From contig DATJBF010000035.1 of NCBI GenBank assembly GCA_035515475.1, positions 18,028-82,027 of the forward strand: DNA of 64,000 bases, in the 5' to 3' direction. The first letter of the stretch is position 1. Each line of letters starts with the position of its first letter. The translations under genes and the position numbers were made by a program. The notes beneath the pieces are model-generated. The model did not search any database. It was given only the letters and a program-made list of their open reading frames with translations, and was not told where the DNA came from. Origin of the DNA: DATJBF01 sp035515475. Its GTDB lineage: Bacteria; Verrucomicrobiota; Verrucomicrobiia; Palsa-1439. Of this stretch, positions 58,210 through 64,000 are shown piece by piece.

Positions 58210-61200
58210 GTGAATTCTAACGTGGAGATGCGGTGTCTTTTGCGCTTGGGGTTGGCGACGACTGCCCTCCTCGTGTTCGCTGCGCCCGTTCGGGCACGGG
58301 AGCGGCAGGTTCTACATGGTCACATACCAGGGGCCGTGACCCGGCTGAAGCTGCCATCCATCGGCCGACTTCCCAGCGTGACCCAACTCAGACTCGCAAT
58401 CGGGTTACCCTTGCGCAACCCGGAGGAACTCGCCAACCTGCTCCAGCAGATCTACGATCCGGCCAGCCCCCAGTACCACCATTACCTGACGACGGAGGAG
58501 TTCACGGAAAGGTTTGGCCCGACGAAGGAGGCTTATCAGACCCTTATTGATTATGCAGGAGCCAACGGATTCACCATATCGGGAACCTATCCCAACCGCG
58601 TCGTGCTGGACGTTGATGCGTCAGTGGCAGACATCGAAAAGGCCTTCCACTTGCATATGCAACTGTATCAGCACCCGACTGAAGGACGGACGTTCTACGC
58701 TCCCGACGCGGAACCGACACTGGACAACGCGCCGTCGATTCTCGACATCAGCGGCTTGGACAATTACGCAGTCCCCCGGCCGCGCTACGTCATCAATAAG
58801 TCTGGCGCGGCGCCCACTGCCGTTATTCCTCAAGTTGGCACCGGCTCGGGGCCGAGCGGGAACTTTATTGGAAACGATTTTCGGGCCGCCTATGTGCCGG
58901 GCACGACCCTGAATGGCTGCGGACAGGTGGTCGGGCTACTGCAGTTTGATGGATATACCGCGAGTGACATTACCTACTATGAGAATCTGGCCGGGCTGCC
59001 AAATGTCACCTTGACGAACATATTGATCGACGGCGCCACGGGAGGCCCCAGCGGCAACGGCGGAGAACTCGAGGTGTCGTTGGACATTGAGATGGTTGTT
59101 TCCATGGCCCCGGGTGTGTCGAAAGTGGTTCTGTATATCGCGCCCAACCCCAGCCCATGGCCGGACCTGTTGGGTCGCATCGCCAGCGATAACATCGCCA
59201 AGCAGATCAGTTGCTCCTGGGGCAATAACGCAGCTGGCAGCCCAGATCCCACATCCGAAGCGCTGTTCCTGCAAATGGCCGCCCAAGGACAGAGCTTCTT
59301 CAACGCCAGCGGAGATTCCGACGCCTTTTCAGGCGGCATCCCCTTCCCGTCAGAAAGCACCAATGTCACGCAAGTCGGCGGGACGAACCTGAAGACAACC
59401 GCGCCGGGAGGCTCCTATCTTTCGGAAACTGTCTGGAACGACGGCGGCGGCATCGGGAGCAGCGGCGGCATCAGCGCCAACTTCTCGATTCCACCTTGGC
59501 AGCAGGGCATCAGCATGACTAGCAATTATGGATCGACGACGATGCGAAACGTCCCCGACGTGGCGATGACGGCCTCGAATGTGTACGTTCGTGCGGACGG
59601 TGCCGACCAGCCAAACGTTCGGGGTACGAGTTGCGCGGCACCGCTGTGGGCGGGCTTCACGGCATTGATCAACCAGCAGGCTGCGGCCAATGGTCAGCCA
59701 CCAGTCGGCTTCATCAACCCGGCGATTTACGCGATCGGCAAGAGCGCCAGCTATAGCAACTGTTTCCACGACACCACCGTCGGCAATAATGGCACCAGCA
59801 CCAAGTATCCCGCCGTCAGCGGCTACGACCTGTGCACCGGTTGGGGGACACCCAATGGCACGAACCTGATCAATGCCCTCGTCGGCGCGCCGATCTTCGC
59901 ACCGGTGTTCGTGCCCAGCGGCTCGACACTGTTGACGGAAGGTTGCACCCCGACGAATGGTTTCATTGATCCTGGTGAAACCGTCACGGTCGGCTTCTCG
60001 CTGCAAAACTGCGGTTTGGCCGATGGTTCGAACGTCGTCGCCACGCTGTTGGCCATCAACGGTGTCACCGAGCCCAGCGGCCCGCAGTCCTACGGCACGC
60101 TCGTCGCCTGCGACGGAGCCGTATCCAAACCGTTTACCTTCACCGCCAATGGCCTGTGTGGCAGCAACATCACCGCCACCTTGGACGTTCAGGCCAACTC
60201 GGTAGACCTAGGCACTGTCGACTACACCTTTGCGCTCGGCGGGCTCGCGGCAGTCCTCACCCAAAACTTCGATGCCGTAACCGCGCCCGCGCTGCCAACG
60301 GGCTGGTCGACTTCAGCGGGTGGTGCGGAATCGAGTTGGGTGACTTCCACGGCGCAACGCGACACGTTGCTCAACGCGGCATTCTCACCCGATCCGGGAA
60401 GCGTCGGCTCGAACGAGTTGGTTTCGCCGATGATTTCGATAGCGTCTTCGTCGGCGAAGCTGTCGTTCCGCAACTACTACAATCTGGAAGCCCCCAGCTC
60501 GGGAACGACGGGCTACGACGGCGGCGTGTTGGAGATCAAGATCGGCAGTGGCGCATTCCAAGACATCCTCACGGCGGGCGGCTCGTTTGTCAGCGGCGGT
60601 TACACGCGCACGATCAGCAGTTCCTACAGCAATCCGTTGGCGGGGCGGCAGGCATGGAGCGGCAACTCGGGCGGATTTATCACGACCACGGCCAACCTGC
60701 CGGCCGCTGCCGCGGGTCAGACGATTCAACTGCGCTGGCGCTGCGGCACGGACAACAGCGTGAGCCGGACGGGATGGTACATTGACACTGTTTCGGTGAG
60801 CGACCTCTCGTGTTGCACGGGCACCGTCAACCATCCGCCCGTGATCAACGCTGCTTCGATCAATCCCGTCTCGCCGACGACCACCAATGACCTGGTGGCT
60901 ACCGTTGCCTCGACGAACGATCCCGATGGCGATCCAATCACGCTCACGTATCAATGGCAACAGTCCACGAACGACGTCGCGTTCGCCAATCTCACCGGCC
61001 AAACCGCCAGCACGCTCAGCGCCGCCGTGACCGTGGCCGGTGATTACTATCGCGTGATCATCACGCCCAATGACGGCCACACCAACGGCGCGCCATTCAC
61101 CACCGCTTCCGTGCTCGTGGCCGCCGACTCCGACGGAAACGGCATCAACGATGATTGGGAAGTGCAGTACTTTGGCCATATTGGGATCGACCCGAACGCT

Positions 61201-61506
61201 GATGCCGACGGAGACGGCTTCAGCAACCTGCAGGAATACCAGGCGGGAACCAATCCCACGAACTCAACCAGCGCGTTCCACATCACGTCGATTGTCACCA
61301 GCGGCAACGACGTGGTTGTCAGTTTCACGTCGGTGACCAATCGCACGTACGACCTGCAGGACACGGACAGCTTCAATCCCACCAATTGGAACCCCGTGGT
61401 GACCGGCATCGCCGGCGACGGTACGATCAGCTCCGGCACGGATTCGGGCGCGGCCGGTATTTCCGATCGCTTCTACCGCGTGCGGACGACGCTGCCGGGT
61501 CCTTGA
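58210..61506 (+). CDS. Secreted S53 (sedolisin/kumamolisin-like) serine-carboxyl peptidase, multidomain
   Basis: A 1098-residue exported protein. The GTG at 58210 follows GAGG at seven bases; an ATG six codons on is the alternative. The signal peptide is followed by a pro-kumamolisin domain (about residues 45-195, with YLTTEEFTERFGPT). The catalytic domain has Glu288 and Asp292 (ELEVSLDIEM), oxyanion Asp369 (NASGDSDAF) and nucleophile Ser474 (RGTSCAAPLWAG), so the S53 triad is intact. A CARDB-like domain (about 575-680), a MAM-like beta-sandwich (about 680-870), an Ig-like domain and one thrombospondin-3-like C-terminal module follow. S53 peptidases work best at acidic pH. The Ig and C-terminal parts are nearly the same as in the preceding M36 peptidase. 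Confidence 0.92.
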   Translation: MNSNVEMRCLLRLGLATTALLVFAAPVRARERQVLHGHIPGAVTRLKLPSIGRLPSVTQLRLAIGLPLRNPEELANLLQQIYDPASPQYHHYLTTEEFTERFGPTKEAYQTLIDYAGANGFTISGTYPNRVVLDVDASVADIEKAFHLHMQLYQHPTEGRTFYAPDAEPTLDNAPSILDISGLDNYAVPRPRYVINKSGAAPTAVIPQVGTGSGPSGNFIGNDFRAAYVPGTTLNGCGQVVGLLQFDGYTASDITYYENLAGLPNVTLTNILIDGATGGPSGNGGELEVSLDIEMVVSMAPGVSKVVLYIAPNPSPWPDLLGRIASDNIAKQISCSWGNNAAGSPDPTSEALFLQMAAQGQSFFNASGDSDAFSGGIPFPSESTNVTQVGGTNLKTTAPGGSYLSETVWNDGGGIGSSGGISANFSIPPWQQGISMTSNYGSTTMRNVPDVAMTASNVYVRADGADQPNVRGTSCAAPLWAGFTALINQQAAANGQPPVGFINPAIYAIGKSASYSNCFHDTTVGNNGTSTKYPAVSGYDLCTGWGTPNGTNLINALVGAPIFAPVFVPSGSTLLTEGCTPTNGFIDPGETVTVGFSLQNCGLADGSNVVATLLAINGVTEPSGPQSYGTLVACDGAVSKPFTFTANGLCGSNITATLDVQANSVDLGTVDYTFALGGLAAVLTQNFDAVTAPALPTGWSTSAGGAESSWVTSTAQRDTLLNAAFSPDPGSVGSNELVSPMISIASSSAKLSFRNYYNLEAPSSGTTGYDGGVLEIKIGSGAFQDILTAGGSFVSGGYTRTISSSYSNPLAGRQAWSGNSGGFITTTANLPAAAAGQTIQLRWRCGTDNSVSRTGWYIDTVSVSDLSCCTGTVNHPPVINAASINPVSPTTTNDLVATVASTNDPDGDPITLTYQWQQSTNDVAFANLTGQTASTLSAAVTVAGDYYRVIITPNDGHTNGAPFTTASVLVAADSDGNGINDDWEVQYFGHIGIDPNADADGDGFSNLQEYQAGTNPTNSTSAFHITSIVTSGNDVVVSFTSVTNRTYDLQDTDSFNPTNWNPVVTGIAGDGTISSGTDSGAAGISDRFYRVRTTLPGP

Positions 61507-61549
61507 TTTTGGTCCCGGCGGGGCGTAGGTTGCGCGCGAGGTGTTGGGC

Positions 61550-63073
61550 ATGGGTCGCAGGAAGGCAATCATTGTGTGCGGACTTCTCGTGGCGTCGGGT
61601 CGCATTGTGGCGGCGTTGCCAGCGCTGGACCTTGAGCTCGTCACCTCGAATGTAACGAACGCGGTGTATATCACGCACGCCGGCGACGGCTCGGGACGGC
61701 TGTTCATCGTCGAGCAACCCGGCCGAATCAAGATCTTCGACGGCACCAACCTGCTGGCCACACCGTTTCTGGACATCAGTCCGCAAGTGCGATTCTCTGG
61801 CGAAGAAGGCCTGTTGAGCGTCGCGTTCGATCCGGGGTTTGCCACAAACGGCCAGTTCTTCGTGTATTTCACGCAACCGGACATGAACAACGTGGTCGCA
61901 CGCTTCACCGCGGCGCCTCCCAGTGCCAACACGGTCAACACCAACACCATGGTCACGGTGTTGCACATCAACCATCCGACCAATACGAATCACAACGGCG
62001 GGCAGATGCAGTTCGGGCCCGACGGCTACCTGTACATCGGCACGGGCGACGGCGGCTCGGGTTGCGATCCGCCCAACAACGCGCAGAACCTCGGCGTGTT
62101 GCTCGGCAAGATGCTGCGGATCGATGTCAGCAATTCCTCGACAAATTACACGATCCCGCCGGGCAATCCGTTCATCGCCACCAACGGGGCGCTTCCGGAA
62201 ATCTGGGCCTACGGGCTGCGGAACCCGTGGCGGTTCAGCTTCGACCGAGCCACCGGCGACTTGTGGATCGGTGACGTTGGGCAGAGCGATCGCGAAGAAG
62301 TCGATCTTCAATCCGCCGGCAGTCCGGGGGGCCAGAACTACGGGTGGCGGCTCTATGAAGGATTCCTCACCAACACCTGCAGCGTCACCTTCAGCAACGT
62401 TCCCACCGTGCTGCCCATCCTCGATTACGACCACAGTCTTGGACGCTGCGCCATCATGGGCGGCTACCGGTATCGCGGCGCAAAGATCGCTCCATTGACG
62501 GGCACGTATTTCTATGCCGACGAATGCGGCGGACAAATCTATGCCGTTACCAATTCCGGCTCCGGGTGGATCAGTACGCTGGTGACGAACTCGGGACTTA
62601 CGATCACCACCTTCGGCGAGGACGAAGCCGGCGAAGTCTACCTGTCAAACTACGCCACCAGCGGCGCGATCTATCGGATCATCGGCCGGGACAGCGTGGG
62701 CGACGGCATCGCCGATTGGTGGCGGCAACAATACTTCGGCACAAACGCGACCAACAGCGCGTCCTGCGCCCTCTGCGACCCCGATGGCGACAGGTTCAAC
62801 AACCTGCAGGAATACACCGCCGGCACCGACCCCACGAATTCCCTCAGCGCATTGCGCATTCGGTCGATCGCTGCCGCCGGCAGCAACGTTACCGTCGACT
62901 TCGACAGCGTCAGCGGTCACACGTACCGCCTCGAACGGACCGATAATCTCGGCCCGGCAACGTGGACGCCGGTTGTCAACAACGTCGCCGGCACCGGCAG
63001 CATCGTGCCCGTGACCGACACCGGCGGCGCATCGGCCTCGAATCGCTTCTATCGCATCCGGCTGACGCAGTGA
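61550..63073 (+). CDS. Secreted glucose/sorbosone dehydrogenase-like protein with C-terminal module
   Basis: A 507-residue exported beta-propeller of the PQQ-dependent soluble glucose dehydrogenase/sorbosone dehydrogenase family. After the signal peptide (MGRRKAIIVCGLLVASGRIV) come IVEQPGRIKIFDG, GEEGLLSVAFDPGF, HNGGQMQFGPDGYLYIGTGDGG (His148 is the candidate base) and EIWAYGLRNPWRFSFD, all family hallmarks. Residues about 380-507 are the same thrombospondin-3-like C-terminal module as in the two peptidases. PQQ or another quinone cofactor would be bound in the periplasm or outside the cell; the sugar oxidised is unknown. I prefer the ATG at 61550 over a GTG three codons upstream. No PQQ synthesis genes are in the window. 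Confidence 0.88.
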   Translation: MGRRKAIIVCGLLVASGRIVAALPALDLELVTSNVTNAVYITHAGDGSGRLFIVEQPGRIKIFDGTNLLATPFLDISPQVRFSGEEGLLSVAFDPGFATNGQFFVYFTQPDMNNVVARFTAAPPSANTVNTNTMVTVLHINHPTNTNHNGGQMQFGPDGYLYIGTGDGGSGCDPPNNAQNLGVLLGKMLRIDVSNSSTNYTIPPGNPFIATNGALPEIWAYGLRNPWRFSFDRATGDLWIGDVGQSDREEVDLQSAGSPGGQNYGWRLYEGFLTNTCSVTFSNVPTVLPILDYDHSLGRCAIMGGYRYRGAKIAPLTGTYFYADECGGQIYAVTNSGSGWISTLVTNSGLTITTFGEDEAGEVYLSNYATSGAIYRIIGRDSVGDGIADWWRQQYFGTNATNSASCALCDPDGDRFNNLQEYTAGTDPTNSLSALRIRSIAAAGSNVTVDFDSVSGHTYRLERTDNLGPATWTPVVNNVAGTGSIVPVTDTGGASASNRFYRIRLTQ

Positions 63074-63141
63074 TTTCGCGACGCGCCCCGCTCTTGCGTT
63101 TGGCGAATCGCTTTGGTAGCGTAGCCCGCCGGCGAACCTGT

Positions 63142-63217
63142 GCGCCCTTAGCTCAATTGGCAGAGCAAGTGACTCTTAATCACTAGGTTGTAGGTTCGAT
63201 TCCTACAGGGCGCACCA
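63142..63217 (+). tRNA. tRNA-Lys (anticodon CTT)
   Basis: A 76-base tRNA including an encoded CCA. The acceptor stem GCGCCCT (63142-63148) pairs with AGGGCGC (63207-63213). The anticodon stem AGTGA/TCACT encloses the loop CTCTTAA, whose middle three bases are CTT, reading the Lys codon AAG. The T arm contains GTTCGATTC. All four arms fold. Confidence 0.97.
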
Positions 63218-63675
63218 TTCCACCAGTCAGAGATGTTTCCGCGAGGAACGACCACGGTTTCAGGCAGGAACCACGGGCTTTTTTGCAGTCGAGAACCAGG
63301 TTCGAGCCGAAGATTTTCAAGGCGAGCCCCCTCTTGTCTTGAAGAGAACCCGAAACAGCGATTTCACCCGCATTCTTGGCGGCTAAAATCCAATTCTGGA
63401 ACGGTTCGAGCCAATCAGATCGTCCGACGGATAAGGCGGAGATTTGATCCTGCAAAGATTTCTTGTGGCTCATCAGTTTCGCCTTCTCGGTGGTGTACTC
63501 GGCGCGGTCGATCACGTTGTCGAGAAAGGCGTCCAAGAGTCTTCTGGCCTGCGGTGATGCCGTTGCGGTAGCTTTCGAGAACTTTCTCGGAAACCCAGCG
63601 GACGATAGACGATGTGTCCTCGGCGCTTTCGAGCTTCGCCAAAAGCTCCGCTTCGAACTGTTCGATGTACGACAT
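63183..63675 (-). pseudogene. Frameshifted C-terminal remnant of a serine site-specific recombinase
   Basis: Two reading frames on the reverse strand join into one recognisable product. The first part (from about 63675) reads MSYIEQFEAELLAKLESAED and KVLESYRNGITAG. Near 63551-63556 the frame shifts and continues RRLLDAFLDNVIDRAEYTTE, SHKKSLQDQISAL, then WILAAKNAGEIAVSGS and KRGLALKIFGSNLVLD. This is the coiled-coil and tail of large serine recombinases. The catalytic N-terminal domain with its Ser nucleophile is missing. The frame runs into tRNA-Lys on the opposite strand, and its last residues (MVRPVGIEPTT) are read from the tRNA's complement, so the true end is just before 63217. Confidence 0.6.
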
Positions 63676-63888
63676 GTGCGTGTAGTTGGCTGATAAAGTG
63701 CGACCTTTGTGCGTGCGGGCCTGAGCCGTTACGCACTCTTGACGCACCGTCCGTAGTCAAGCGAGAGCTTGACCGGACGGTATAATGGAAAGAGGGCGCG
63801 GCGAACGCCTAAAGAGGGGCGTGCGGGGGGTCTCTGCGGTTGCTGCGGAAGAGAGATTATCTTAGCCGGAATTATGCAGTAGGCAAAA

Positions 63889-63970
63889 GGCCACCGGATG
63901 AGTTTGGATGGGTTTGATTATGCGAAACTCATCCTCAGCCCTTGGCGGGGTCGCTCACCAAACGGTGGCC
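63889..63970. repeat. Nested inverted repeats
   Basis: GGCCACCG (63889-63896) pairs with CGGTGGCC (63963-63970), and inside it GGATGAGTTT (63896-63905) pairs with AAACTCATCC (63925-63934). The two stems are nested across 82 bases with a bulge of about 28 bases on the right. It lies in the non-coding right end beyond the recombinase remnant and could be a mobile-element end or a structured RNA. Confidence 0.45.
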
Positions 63971-64000
63971 GCTCCGATTCAACTGCACACAGGCACAAAG

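Noticed and set aside
63183..63217. C-terminal residues MVRPVGIEPTT of the recombinase frame as genuine protein
   Set aside because: This sequence is what the complement of a tRNA 3' end encodes, a familiar artefact; the true gene end cannot be there.

Overview
This window looks like a chromosomal segment of a GC-rich, Gram-negative, free-living heterotroph, most probably a Verrucomicrobiota member (Limisphaerales/Pedosphaera-like). That placement is inferred from protein architectures: large secreted proteins sharing a thrombospondin-3-like C-terminal module, membrane glycosyltransferases with TPR tails, and an alpha-CTD/sigma-4 fusion. No rRNA marker is present. Gene density is high, both strands are used, and no intergenic gap exceeds 300 bases.

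Layout. 0-5 kb: a truncated alpha/beta hydrolase, a hybrid histidine kinase and a membrane glycosyltransferase with a TPR tail. 5-13 kb: housekeeping genes (pcm, ferritin, trpD, an aminotransferase, rplU-rpmA, a HEAT-repeat lipoprotein, a HAD hydrolase). 12.5-20 kb: a nitrogen locus with an Lrp/AsnC regulator divergent from an ACT-domain protein and gltB-gltD. 20-26.8 kb: a secreted protein of unknown function and two more TPR-tailed membrane glycosyltransferases. 26.9-35.4 kb: a TerC-family protein, queA, a DUF2905 protein, aat, transketolase, and a secreted coiled-coil/TPR protein coupled to a probably inactive phosphodiesterase homologue. 35.4-44 kb: a GAF-GAF histidine kinase, a TPR-tailed and a MORN-tailed membrane protein, a frameshifted RCC1-repeat secreted protein and an XRE regulator. 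44-53.6 kb: glnD, pdxJ-acpS, an LptF/LptG permease, the alpha-CTD/sigma-4 fusion, gmhA, a LolA-like protein and gap. 53.7-63 kb: three large secreted proteins in a row (M36 metallopeptidase, S53 peptidase, glucose/sorbosone dehydrogenase). The right end holds tRNA-Lys(CTT) and a frameshifted serine-recombinase remnant abutting its 3' end.

Functional themes. Nitrogen assimilation is represented by gltBD, the Lrp-like regulator, the tandem ACT protein and glnD. Cell-envelope work is represented by gmhA, the LptF/LptG permease and five multi-pass membrane proteins carrying TPR or MORN tails. Extracellular degradation is represented by the two secreted peptidases and the quinoprotein-like dehydrogenase.

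The observations most worth following are: the alpha-CTD/sigma-4/winged-helix fusion with a 12-bp palindrome over its promoter; the GT-C plus TPR/MORN architecture recurring five times; a C-terminal module shared by secreted proteins; a phosphodiesterase that has lost both its nucleophile and a metal ligand; several genes whose -10 box lies 6-7 bases from the ATG (predicted leaderless mRNAs); and compensating +1/-1 frameshifts in the RCC1 gene.
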